From Marinifilaceae bacterium (GTDB lineage: Bacteria > Bacteroidota > Bacteroidia > Bacteroidales > Marinifilaceae): DNA of 64,000 nucleotides. The translations under genes and the position numbers were made by a program. A model generated the notes under the pieces. It was given only the letters and a program-made list of their open reading frames with translations. It was not told the DNA's origin and ran no database searches. Where the stretch lies: assembly GCA_016936255.1 (NCBI GenBank), contig JAFGYE010000056.1, positions 62,001 to 126,000 of the forward strand, in the 5' to 3' direction. Below are positions 16,252-25,205 of this stretch, piece by piece; the first letter of the stretch is position 1; every line of letters starts with the position of its first letter.

Positions 16252-18732
16252 TTAATTCGGAATTTCATAATAAGCAGGATAATCTTCCTTCTTAACCGCC
16301 AATTGATCGATCACAATACCTGTTTGATTTACAAGTAACTTTAATTGATGCTTGCCTGCCTTTTTTATTTCAAGCTTGCTCTTAACCGATACAAAGTTCC
16401 GCAATACATTTGTTTTCCATTCATTGCTGCGGCCTTTTGTATTTAACGGATAAACTTCAGGCACATTCTCATCTACCTGCACACTTAACTCATGCTTAAA
16501 ATTGTTTGAATGAGTTGGCAAACATCTAATTTCAATTTCATACACTCCCGGCTGATCAATCTCAAACTCATATTCAACAAAGGGCAATTCTCCTTCAAAA
16601 GTATGAATTGATAACGGATAAAGGCTAATTGCATCATTACTGCAGCCTAAACCATCAATGCTTTGCCAGCTATATTCATCTCTCCCGCTGCAATTTGAAT
16701 AATCCTTTGCCTGAATAAAAACAGGTTTGTTATTTAACTGATACTCTACTGTATCTTCTGCAACTGTTTCGGCACCAAAATCGGGCATTTCAAAAACCGG
16801 TAAATTTCGTGGGGCTGCATTCATCATTCCGTCCCATTTCCCCGAAAGCATGCCTTTGTTATAATAATTTGTTAATTTTTCAATTTTGCGGTAAGCATCC
16901 TTCGACCTGCTCTCATATATTGCTTTTTCATCTTTATCAGCAATGCAATCGGCCAGTTGTGCATACAAAAACTTGTGATTGATTAAAGCAGCACCTTTAA
17001 CAGGATATTCAACCAATTGAAAAAAGGCATCCAGCAGATTTGCATTGACGGACTGTTTTACACGATCTACCTTATCAACCAATTGCTGATAATCATCAAT
17101 TCGCCGCTGTAACTCATTATCATTGGCATCGATACTGAAGACTGACAAATGAGTTTTGGTAGTTGGTTCCGTTTGACTCCAGCCCATGAATTCGGGTTTA
17201 CGCAAAAATGCCAAACGGTAATATTCCTGCATTACATCGGCAATACTGTCCGCATTTTCAACGCCAAAATCGCGTGCACAATACTCCCTTAAATGATCCT
17301 TAACGCCTGATGAATTGATACTGTTGATATCCCAGGCCAAATCAAGAAAAAATTCGGTGTTGTACTCTGCCGGTTTAATGTCACCTACGTTGGCAATCCA
17401 TATGTTTTGTGCTCCGTTTTGATAGGCACGGGTCATTTCATACCAAATAAGTCCTGGCTGTGTTGTACTCAACCACAAATAATCGTGTGGTCTGCCCCAA
17501 TAACTTAGGTGATAATACACTCCTGCACCACCAGAGCGTTTTTGTTCTTCCCCGCTGCTCATTCTGCGTATATAACCATAGTTATCATCGCACCACATCA
17601 AACTAATATCTTCAGGCACCTGCATTCCTGCATTGTATAAATCCAGAACTTCCTTATAAGGCACCAATACCTGCGGAATCTCTTCCACTGATTTCTCTAA
17701 AGTAGTCGCTAACATATCTCTCTGATCCATAATAATAGTATGCATCATTTCAACCATTTCTTCCTGACTCGATGCGCCTTCCATTTTAGAATCATGAATT
17801 CCCCTCATGCCCATTGAATACAGACATTCATTGCCCGCATTTTTTGTCTCTTTTACCCGATCCTGCCAATATTTCTGTACATTTTTACTATTGCTGAAAT
17901 AATTAAACGCCCCGTTCTTTTCTTTGTCCCATTCCCTGACATTATTCCGAAGCATTGGTTCCGCATGGCTAGACCCCAGTACAATATGGTACTTCTCAGC
18001 CATTTCTTTATTGCCTTCGGCTGCAAAGAATGGTTTTGTGCAATGATGCATCGCCGGCCAAATGGTATTTGCCTTTAAACGCAGCAACAACTGAAAAATC
18101 TTTTCATAAGTTTTAGTCCCGATATCGCCGGTTTCCGGTTCAAATGTTTTTGCCGCCCAAGGCTGAAGTCCCCAGTCTTCATCGTTTAAAAAAATGCCCC
18201 TGAATTTCACCGATGGAGATTGCAGAATACCTTCCGAAGGCAAAGTCAGATTTACAACATCCCGTGGCAGCGGTTTTACATCAGCCCACCAATTCCATGG
18301 CGAAATACCAATGCGTTCGGCCATATCAAAAATTCCGTAAACCGTTCCCCGGATATCACTTCCAACAATAAATAATTTACCCTCCTTCTGTTTAATTAAA
18401 AACTGTTCCCAGACGGTATTCCCATCTCTCTCTTCAATTAATCTTTCCTTTTTTATGAATTCATCAGAATACAAACCAACGATGATCGAATTCCCACCCG
18501 TTTCTGTTTCGGGAAGTTCATTCACCTCCTTGATTATTAACTTTTTTCCTATGATACTTTCGATTGACTGAGCAACATCGGTAATTGCCCAGCGAAGTAA
18601 GGAATCGCATTCCCTGTTCACATAAATAGTTGTTGTTGAAGAAGAACTTGCAATTGTGCAGGAATCCGTTTTTTTTTGTTGACAGGATAGTACTGAAATC
18701 AGCAAAACTACCCCGCATAAAAATTTATTCAT
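16252..18732 (-). CDS. GH115 alpha-glucuronidase, lipoprotein
   Basis: 826 residues. Lipoprotein signal MNKFLCGVVLLISVLSC. GH115 landmarks: GSDIRGTVYGIFDMAERIGISPWNWWADV, FRGIFLNDEDWGLQPWAAKTFEPETG, LKANTIWPAMHHCTKPFF, GSSHAEPMLRNN, SLMWCDDNYGYIRRMSS, and NIWIANVGDIKPAEYNTEFFLDLAWD. The last ~160 residues form the C-terminal beta-sandwich module, so the length fits the family. GH115 enzymes remove (4-O-methyl-)glucuronic acid from internal or terminal sites of glucuronoxylan or arabinogalactan. With a rhamnose mutarotase, GH43-like enzyme and galactanases nearby and no xylanase, GlcA of type II arabinogalactan is the better guess. Lies 102 bp after the HTCS on the same strand. Confidence 0.92.
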   Translation of the reverse strand: MNKFLCGVVLLISVLSCQQKKTDSCTIASSSSTTTIYVNRECDSLLRWAITDVAQSIESIIGKKLIIKEVNELPETETGGNSIIVGLYSDEFIKKERLIEERDGNTVWEQFLIKQKEGKLFIVGSDIRGTVYGIFDMAERIGISPWNWWADVKPLPRDVVNLTLPSEGILQSPSVKFRGIFLNDEDWGLQPWAAKTFEPETGDIGTKTYEKIFQLLLRLKANTIWPAMHHCTKPFFAAEGNKEMAEKYHIVLGSSHAEPMLRNNVREWDKEKNGAFNYFSNSKNVQKYWQDRVKETKNAGNECLYSMGMRGIHDSKMEGASSQEEMVEMMHTIIMDQRDMLATTLEKSVEEIPQVLVPYKEVLDLYNAGMQVPEDISLMWCDDNYGYIRRMSSGEEQKRSGGAGVYYHLSYWGRPHDYLWLSTTQPGLIWYEMTRAYQNGAQNIWIANVGDIKPAEYNTEFFLDLAWDINSINSSGVKDHLREYCARDFGVENADSIADVMQEYYRLAFLRKPEFMGWSQTEPTTKTHLSVFSIDANDNELQRRIDDYQQLVDKVDRVKQSVNANLLDAFFQLVEYPVKGAALINHKFLYAQLADCIADKDEKAIYESRSKDAYRKIEKLTNYYNKGMLSGKWDGMMNAAPRNLPVFEMPDFGAETVAEDTVEYQLNNKPVFIQAKDYSNCSGRDEYSWQSIDGLGCSNDAISLYPLSIHTFEGELPFVEYEFEIDQPGVYEIEIRCLPTHSNNFKHELSVQVDENVPEVYPLNTKGRSNEWKTNVLRNFVSVKSKLEIKKAGKHQLKLLVNQTGIVIDQLAVKKEDYPAYYEIPN

Positions 18733-18834
18733 AAGGCATAAATTATAGTATCAAAAGATCTTCCGAAGATAATTCTCACCTTATGAATTTACCAGTAAAA
18801 TTGTACACTAAGCATGTAATTTTAGCTGTCCTTT

Positions 18835-21800
18835 TTACTTTCCATATTTTGAAGGAGCACAACCGAACTGCGCCTTAAAACACTTACTAAAATAGAATGG
18901 ATCTTCGATTCCAACCTGCCAGGAAACCTCAGATACATTGTATTTATCTTCAAGAATTAGCTCGGCAGCTCTCTTCATTCTTTTTATTTTAATCAATTCA
19001 TTTGGCGAATACCCAGTGAGACCTTTCACCTTTTTATAAAATATAGTTCGGGTTTGTCCTGCCAGTTCTGTAAACTCAGTTACTGTAAAGCTTGGTTCGG
19101 AAAGATGCTTATCGATAATTTCATTAATTAAATCGTAAAATGCCTGATCCTTATTTCCCTGACTTAACAATCCTTTCTTCACCTCAACATCAACAGAAAA
19201 ACGTTTTTTAAGCCTCTCCCGCTGATCGATCAACGAATACACCCTGGATAGTAAATATTTAAAACTAAACGGTTTCATAATGTACTCATCGGCGCCACAT
19301 TCACTTCCCTGCAGCTTAATGGTATCCGAGGACATGGCAGTCAATAAAATAATTGGAATGTGACTCGTTTCAAAATTGTCTTTTAGCCTTCGGGTTACTT
19401 CCAAGCCATCCATCTCCGGCATTTTCACATCACAAATTATCAATGTTGGATTCAATTCAATGGCTTTGTCCAATCCATCTTTACCATCTACAGCCAACTC
19501 AATATCAAAATGATGCTGTAATTCGTCTTTCAAATACTCCCTAATATCATAATTATCATCGATAACCAATATTTTCCATTGATGCGGATTCACTGGTCTT
19601 TGAATAACATGATCTTCATTGTGATCCGCCTGAACCACTTCTTTATCACCGGCATCTACAACATCTAAAAATTTAACATCGCTGTACACTTCTTTTTTAG
19701 AAGGTAATTCAACCGTAAAAATAGAACCTCCCTCTGGATTTGGATTGTATTTCACTTTGCCCCTGTGAGTTTCGGTGAATTCTTTAACCAACTCCAAACC
19801 AATTCCTGTTCCTTCTGCCGACGTATTCAACTTCATAAAACGGCCAAAAAGAAACTCTCTTTTTTCCTTGGGAATACCAACTCCTGTATCAATTACACTT
19901 ATTATGCAATTCCCGCTATGAACATCCCTTGCTACCCTGCAGGTAATCTTTCCTTTTGCCGGAGTAAACTTAAAGGCATTGGAAAGAAGGTTAAACAATA
20001 TTTTCTCAACTTTATTTCTATCAATATAAAAATCCCATTTCCCATTGATCCCTTCGAACTGGTATTCTATATTTTTTTGAAACGCAATTTCTTTAAAAGC
20101 ATAGTAAGCATTACGGGTAAAATCTGAAATATCAGTCATTTCAAGATTTAGAGTCAATACATTGTTTTGCAGTTTGCGGAATTCCAATAGCTGATCAATC
20201 AGTTGTGACATTTGAAGCGTATTGCGATTGAGCAGCTTTACATTTTTTGAGACTTCAGCAGGAAGTTCTTTTATATCATTCATTCTTTCAACAGCTCCTT
20301 TAATTAATGTAAGCGGCGTTCTGAATTCATGTGATATATTCGTGAAAAAGCGCAGTTTATAATCCGTTAACTGCTTTTCCATTTTAACAGCATTATTAAG
20401 CGAACTGATTCTTACTAAAAAACGAATAATTACAAATGCTATTCCCAGAATTATAAGAATGTACAAAGCTATTGCATAATTTGTTCTCCATACAGGAGGT
20501 AAAACAGTAATTTGAAAGGTTCTGATCTCATTATTCCATTCACCGTCAGCATTAGCTCCTTTTACCTTAAAAGTATAATTGCCATCAGGCATATTTTTAT
20601 AAGTAGCCCAATTGTTACTGTTTGGAGAGCTCCAATATTGATCGTAGGGTTCTAAATTATATGAATATTTATTTCTGGAAGGATCCGTTATATCCAAACA
20701 GGCAAAATTAAGTGTAAAAGTATTTTGATCATGATTTAATACAATCTCATCCGTAATGCTAATCGATTTCGTAAGAGGCGATTCAGGCTGATCTGTTTCA
20801 ATACGCTTATCATGTACATAAAAATCGGTTAACTGAACCAACGGAACTGTTTGATTAATAACAATACTTGCAGGATCCAGTACCAGTAAACCGTCTAAAG
20901 TACCCCATAACATTTCACCACTTTCTTTCAACAAACAAGAATTCTCGTTGTAAAAATTCCCATAGGTACTGTTTGAAAACTGATAAGTTAAAAAAGTATT
21001 CTTTGCCTTTTCAATATGTGCCAAACCACTTTCGGTACTCACCCAAAGAACACTATCCTTACTTTCCATAATAGAAGTAATAATATCTGACGGCAGTCCC
21101 TCCTTTTTTGTGTATTTTATGAAAGAACCCTGTTTGTTAGGGCTATCTGCATCAAACAGGTTCAATCCGCCTCCAGCTGTCCCAATCCACAATTCGCCTC
21201 TGCTATCTTCAAAAATCGCTTTTATGTCATTACAGTTTAAACCTTCCGGATGCCCTGAATTATAGGTGTAAATTGTATACGCATTCGGATTATTAACAAA
21301 TTCCTTAGGGTGGAAACTTATCAGTCCTTCGTAACTACCTACCCAAATAAGCCCCTTTTTATCCTGAAATAAACATCTAACAAAACTGATATTTCCTTTG
21401 TTACTTAAATAATGATTAAAGCGAAAGGAACCTCTGGATTCCTCTACCAAATCAAGACCACCACCAAAAGATGCGATCCAAATTCTTTTCTCTGAGTCTT
21501 GTATGATATCAAATATGGAATTATAACACAAACTATGAGCTTTTCCTTCCTCCCTAACAAAATGGCGCTGCTGTTGATATAACTTTTTATCGTATATATA
21601 CACCCCATTCCCTTTGGTTCCTACCCAAATGCGTCCTTTATCATCTTCAACTATGGTATACGGGTTGATGTTTTTCTCAATCAGCTCCTTATTTTTTAAT
21701 TGATCATCATATATGTACAGGCTGCCATTTTTTGTACCCAACCATATCTTATTGTCTGAATCCTTAAAAATGACCTTTACATTGTTACTTGCAACAATAG

Positions 21801-23118
21801 ATTCGGCCTTTTCGGGCTTAATATATTTCACATTGAATTTTTTCTTGCTAACCTTAATAATACCGGCATACTCACTGCCAATCCACAGGTTTCCAAAATG
21901 ATCTTCATCAATAGATAATAAATAATCCGAAGCCGGGCTGTTTTCTACTTTATCGTACAAATAATTGGTTAATACATCATTCTCCGGATTGTATTGGTAC
22001 AATCCATTTCCATAAGTGGTTACCCAGTAAATTCCTTCCGAATCAATTAAAATATTGTACCTCCCATCATCAATAACACTGGCAACCTCCGGTGATATCA
22101 ACTGCATCTCTTTGGTTTTGCCGGTAGTGGGGTTGTAATAAATCATTCGTCCGGAATTGTCATACACCCAAACACCATTTCTGGCATCAACAATTATACG
22201 CGGTGCCGTTATAAAGGGATTTGAACTACCTAAAGGATTTTTAGAAAATACCCCGGTATTTATATCCACTTTATACAATCCTTTTTCCAGAGATGAAACA
22301 ATCAAATAATCTTTATTCAGTTGCGCTATATCCCGAAGAGTACATCGCTCCGAAGATTTAAATGCTTCTAAAAACATATGTTTCTTCAGATCATAACGGC
22401 AAATCACATCATCAGACAAAAAGTAAACAATTGAATTTAATTGCATGGCCTTTCGAATAGCGCCAAGATTCTCCTGTTTGTTAAACTCATCTGTATTGCC
22501 GGATGAATCCATTTTATTTAATCCCAGATCACTGCCAATCCATACATTATTTAAAGAATCCGCAAACACAAAATTCACTTTATCTTCTGCTAATTTACTT
22601 GAATTTGATGCAGAATGAAAAGCTATTACAGGAACTCCTTTCGTATTTTTTTCAATTTTAACGCAACCACTATCGCCCCATAGCCAAACCTCCCCTTTTC
22701 GGGTTTCCAAATAATCAGTAAATAAAAGTGGTACTATATTTCCTTCGTAATTAAATTCGATAAAACGTTCTAATTTGGGATTGTAGCAATTAAATGAGTT
22801 ATCATAAGTTTTAATCCATAAAAAACCATCCTTGTCTTCATGAATACTTCGAATTCTTTGATCGGTAAGATTTTTGGGTTTTCCAGGTTCTGGTTTGTAT
22901 GTTATAAACCGGGTTCCATCATACCGCACCAAACCATCCAGAGTACCAACCCACAAAAAACCCATATTATCAACAACAATGCTTCGGACAGTATTTTGAG
23001 GCAATCCGTCCTTGGTACTGATCTGAGTAAATAGCATGGATTCCTGGGCACATAGTATGGAAGAAAAGAAAAGAGAAATTGTAAATAATCCAATGAAAAT
23101 ATTTTGCCTTTTATTCAT
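18835..23118 (-). CDS. Hybrid two-component system (HTCS) sensor/regulator
   Basis: 1427 residues from the ATG at 23118, which gives a proper signal peptide (MNKRQNIFIGLFTISLFFSSILCAQ). An ATG at 23139 would add 7 charged residues before it. Order: ~14 Reg_prop propeller repeats (WVGTLDGLVRYDG, WIGTAGGGLNLF) over residues ~30-770, a Y_Y_Y domain, a TM helix ~881-900, HisKA (FFTNISHEFRTP, His930), HATPase (LLSNAFKF; DTGVGIP; GTGIGLELVKE), REC (Asp1230 in CDVKMPEMDG), and an AraC-type HTH C-terminus (VSEVSWQVGIEDPFYFSKCFKAQFG). Known role: periplasmic sensing of an oligosaccharide and direct activation of a polysaccharide utilisation locus. Target inferred as the flanking GH115 and/or GH43-rhaM genes. 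Confidence 0.96.
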   Translation of the reverse strand: MNKRQNIFIGLFTISLFFSSILCAQESMLFTQISTKDGLPQNTVRSIVVDNMGFLWVGTLDGLVRYDGTRFITYKPEPGKPKNLTDQRIRSIHEDKDGFLWIKTYDNSFNCYNPKLERFIEFNYEGNIVPLLFTDYLETRKGEVWLWGDSGCVKIEKNTKGVPVIAFHSASNSSKLAEDKVNFVFADSLNNVWIGSDLGLNKMDSSGNTDEFNKQENLGAIRKAMQLNSIVYFLSDDVICRYDLKKHMFLEAFKSSERCTLRDIAQLNKDYLIVSSLEKGLYKVDINTGVFSKNPLGSSNPFITAPRIIVDARNGVWVYDNSGRMIYYNPTTGKTKEMQLISPEVASVIDDGRYNILIDSEGIYWVTTYGNGLYQYNPENDVLTNYLYDKVENSPASDYLLSIDEDHFGNLWIGSEYAGIIKVSKKKFNVKYIKPEKAESIVASNNVKVIFKDSDNKIWLGTKNGSLYIYDDQLKNKELIEKNINPYTIVEDDKGRIWVGTKGNGVYIYDKKLYQQQRHFVREEGKAHSLCYNSIFDIIQDSEKRIWIASFGGGLDLVEESRGSFRFNHYLSNKGNISFVRCLFQDKKGLIWVGSYEGLISFHPKEFVNNPNAYTIYTYNSGHPEGLNCNDIKAIFEDSRGELWIGTAGGGLNLFDADSPNKQGSFIKYTKKEGLPSDIITSIMESKDSVLWVSTESGLAHIEKAKNTFLTYQFSNSTYGNFYNENSCLLKESGEMLWGTLDGLLVLDPASIVINQTVPLVQLTDFYVHDKRIETDQPESPLTKSISITDEIVLNHDQNTFTLNFACLDITDPSRNKYSYNLEPYDQYWSSPNSNNWATYKNMPDGNYTFKVKGANADGEWNNEIRTFQITVLPPVWRTNYAIALYILIILGIAFVIIRFLVRISSLNNAVKMEKQLTDYKLRFFTNISHEFRTPLTLIKGAVERMNDIKELPAEVSKNVKLLNRNTLQMSQLIDQLLEFRKLQNNVLTLNLEMTDISDFTRNAYYAFKEIAFQKNIEYQFEGINGKWDFYIDRNKVEKILFNLLSNAFKFTPAKGKITCRVARDVHSGNCIISVIDTGVGIPKEKREFLFGRFMKLNTSAEGTGIGLELVKEFTETHRGKVKYNPNPEGGSIFTVELPSKKEVYSDVKFLDVVDAGDKEVVQADHNEDHVIQRPVNPHQWKILVIDDNYDIREYLKDELQHHFDIELAVDGKDGLDKAIELNPTLIICDVKMPEMDGLEVTRRLKDNFETSHIPIILLTAMSSDTIKLQGSECGADEYIMKPFSFKYLLSRVYSLIDQRERLKKRFSVDVEVKKGLLSQGNKDQAFYDLINEIIDKHLSEPSFTVTEFTELAGQTRTIFYKKVKGLTGYSPNELIKIKRMKRAAELILEDKYNVSEVSWQVGIEDPFYFSKCFKAQFGCAPSKYGK

Positions 23119-23305
23119 TTTATAATCCCTTAAGAACATACCGTTTTCTTTGATTTAGCAGTAACTGTATAACAAAAATTAAAAATAGTCAATTAAATAA
23201 AAATACCATCTAAAACGGCATTTTTTACAGGAGTTTGTATGATAATCCATGATTATAATTACTCTTACACTTATCTTGTAATAAATTTTTTACAACTCTA
23301 TTTTC

Positions 23306-24262
23306 ATGTTCAATTATCATTTCTTCAAACCAATCATCTGTCTTTTAATCCTACTATCCGGATGTTCTGCGAATCAAAAAGACGTTTACTTATTTTCCTA
23401 TTTCAAAGACAATGGTCAGGATGGGCTTCATCTGGCCTATAGTTACGATGGCCATCATTGGGAAACATTAAAAAATGGCAACTCATTATTAAAACCAGTT
23501 ATAGGTAAAGATCGCTTAATGCGTGACCCTAGTATTTGTCAAAGTCAGGATGGGATCTTCCATCTTGTTTGGACAACAGGATGGTGGGATCAAGGAATTG
23601 GGTATGCTTCTTCAAATGATTTAATTCATTGGTCGGAACAAAAAAACATCCCTGTAATGGAGCATTTAAAAGAAACCAGAAACACCTGGGCTCCCGAAGT
23701 ATTTTTTGATGATGCATCCCATTTATTTTATATTGTTTGGGCATCGACAATTCCCGGACAATTCCCGGAAATTGAAACCACAAGCAATGAAAAAGGGCTA
23801 AATCACCGACTATATTTCACAACTACAACTGATTTTAAAACATTCTCTCCCACATCTCTTTTTTATGATCCTGGCTTTAGTGTTATTGATGGAGCCATTC
23901 TTAAAACCGATTCAACCTACATGATGGTTATTAAAAATGAAATGTCGGTTCCTAAAGAGAAAAATTTGCGCATTGTTTTCACAAAAAATATGGCCGATGG
24001 ATTCCCAACAAAGGTTTCAGATAATATTTCGGGAGACACATGGGTTGAAGGTCCAACTCCATTAAAAATTGGGAAATACATTTATATCTACTTCGATAAA
24101 TACAGAGACAAAAAATATGGTGCCATACGTTCACTTGATGGAATAAATTGGAAAGATATTTCAGAATCAATTGATTTTCCAAGAGGCATTCGACACGGCA
24201 CTGCATTTAAAGTATCTGAAAAAACATTGCAAAATCTTCTGGACAATACTTCCAATAAATGA
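23306..24262 (+). CDS. GH43-like five-bladed beta-propeller glycosidase, lipoprotein
   Basis: 318 residues. N-terminal signal with lipobox (CLLILLSGC). The three acidic positions expected of GH43 can be traced: Asp74 in LMRDPSIC (base), Asp195 in VIDGAIL (pKa modulator), and Glu248 in WVEGPTPL (acid), with NTWAPEVFFDD between. Length fits a single-domain member with no extra binding module. Members act on arabinose, xylose or galactose linkages, so the exact activity is open. Divergent from the HTCS and 35 bp before rhaM, so probably co-transcribed with it. This links it to a rhamnose-containing glycan such as arabinogalactan or RG-I. Confidence 0.8.
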   Translation: MFNYHFFKPIICLLILLSGCSANQKDVYLFSYFKDNGQDGLHLAYSYDGHHWETLKNGNSLLKPVIGKDRLMRDPSICQSQDGIFHLVWTTGWWDQGIGYASSNDLIHWSEQKNIPVMEHLKETRNTWAPEVFFDDASHLFYIVWASTIPGQFPEIETTSNEKGLNHRLYFTTTTDFKTFSPTSLFYDPGFSVIDGAILKTDSTYMMVIKNEMSVPKEKNLRIVFTKNMADGFPTKVSDNISGDTWVEGPTPLKIGKYIYIYFDKYRDKKYGAIRSLDGINWKDISESIDFPRGIRHGTAFKVSEKTLQNLLDNTSNK

Positions 24263-24297
24263 ATTCCTGAATACCTACAACTAAAACTCCGTAAAAA

Positions 24298-24612
24298 ATG
24301 AAACGATTAGCCTTTAAAATGCACCTCAATGAAGGTCAGAAAGAAGAATATAAAAAACGTCATAGTGAATTATGGCCAGAGCTTAAACAATTACTTAAAG
24401 AGGCTGGAATAAATGAATACTCCATTTTTATAGATGAAGAAACAAATACTTTATTTGCATTTCAAAAGCTAAACAGCAACGGAGGCTCTCAAGATTTAGG
24501 ACAAACCGAAGTGGTAAAAAAATGGTGGAAATTTATGGCTGATATAATGAAAACCAATACTGACAATTCCCCTGTTTCAATCCCTTTAGAGGAAGTATTT
24601 TACCTGGAATAA
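24298..24612 (+). CDS. rhaM: L-rhamnose mutarotase
   Basis: 104 residues, cytoplasmic, the family's normal length. The fold-defining and catalytic positions match E. coli RhaM numbering: Tyr18 and His22 in EEYKKRHSELWPEL, and the Trp76-Trp77 pair in KKWWKFMADIM. The enzyme interconverts alpha- and beta-L-rhamnopyranose, feeding the rhamnose isomerase pathway. Its place after a GH43-like gene and near GH106 fits release of rhamnose from RG-I or from Rha-capped arabinogalactan. No other rhamnose catabolic gene (rhaA/B/D) is in the window. Confidence 0.93.
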   Translation: MKRLAFKMHLNEGQKEEYKKRHSELWPELKQLLKEAGINEYSIFIDEETNTLFAFQKLNSNGGSQDLGQTEVVKKWWKFMADIMKTNTDNSPVSIPLEEVFYLE

Positions 24613-24806
24613 AAACACTCCACAGTCTTAAAATTAGAAAATGAAAACCAAATTGAATATTTAAAATAAGTAATTTCAAAAAAAGTAAACAGAGCTCAAA
24701 CTGTGATATCCGCCAATAAAAACCACATTTATAGCTATTTCCAAAAAACAATTGATGCCCTGTAAAAATCGCATGACTTCACTAAATCATTTTTCTTATA
24801 ATATCT

Positions 24807-24836
24807 TTTGTAATCCGCTATTTTGTTTTACTTTTG
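24807..24836 (+). promoter_or_regulatory. Bacteroidota-type promoter of tRNA-Ser
   Basis: TTTG at 24807-24810, an 18-bp spacer, and TACTTTTG at 24829-24836, a perfect TAnnTTTG -7 box. Transcription would begin near 24841-24843, about 25 nt before the mature tRNA. The 255-bp gap between rhaM and the tRNA holds no other feature. Confidence 0.65.
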
Positions 24837-24867
24837 TCCCGCACAATTATCCAAACAGATATTACTT

Positions 24868-24955
24868 GGAGGGATGACAGAGTGGCCGATTGTGCGTGCT
24901 TGGAAAGCACGTGTACCGCAAGGTACCGGGGGTTCGAATCCCTCTCTCTCCGCCA
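24868..24955 (+). tRNA. tRNA-Ser (anticodon GGA)
   Basis: 88 nt. Acceptor stem GGAGGGA (24868-24874) pairs with TCTCTCC before discriminator G24952 and an encoded CCA (24953-24955). Anticodon stem CGTGC/GCACG around loop TTGGAAA, with anticodon GGA at 24902-24904 reading UCC/UCU. Long variable arm GTGTACCGCAAGGTACC typical of tRNA-Ser. T-arm GGGGGTTCGAATCCCTC. The 3' end is the attachment site of the island that follows. Confidence 0.96.
24941..24953 (+). other. attL core of the integrated island
   Basis: CCTCTCTCTCCGC, the 3' acceptor end of tRNA-Ser, is repeated exactly at 38897-38909. Five more bases upstream (GGTTC) also match. The integrase gene starts 250 bp further in. Confidence 0.85.
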
Positions 24956-24976
24956 TGCAGAAATGCAATAGAAAGA

Positions 24977-25010
24977 AAAGCCTTGTAAACTTAACGTTTA
25001 CAAGGCTTTC
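24977..25010 (+). terminator. Hairpin just after tRNA-Ser
   Basis: AAAGCCTTGTAAAC (24977-24990) pairs perfectly with GTTTACAAGGCTTT (24996-25009), 5-nt loop, followed by CTTCATTT. It can end tRNA transcription, replacing the original terminator displaced to 38932. The arm GTTTACAAGGCT recurs at the other island end (38842-38853), so it may also be an integrase site. Confidence 0.65.
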
Positions 25011-25067
25011 TTCATTTAGTGCCAACGCAATTAAACACCAAAACCTACAATATAATGGTGTTGCGTA

Positions 25068-25102
25068 AGGTGTAGATGAGAAAGCTTGAAAATGCTACAC
25101 CT
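25068..25102. promoter_or_regulatory. Candidate integrase arm-type sites at the left end
   Basis: AGGTGTAG (25068-25075) and its inverse CTACACCT (25095-25102) form a spaced inverted repeat between the tRNA and the integrase gene. GGTGTAG recurs at 38826-38832 inside the right end. This arrangement would suit arm-type sites of a tyrosine recombinase. The match is short, so this is tentative. Confidence 0.35.
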
Positions 25103-25205
25103 CAGACAGGTGCTAATACACTACGATTCACCCTTTTGCTCCGATCAAAAATCACTCGTTTGCTAGTTTTGAAAATCGTTTTAAAACATTTAAAAACCAG
25201 TAAAA

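Noticed and set aside
24823..25068. Short open frame running through tRNA-Ser
   Set aside because: The DNA is fully explained by the tRNA and the hairpin after it.
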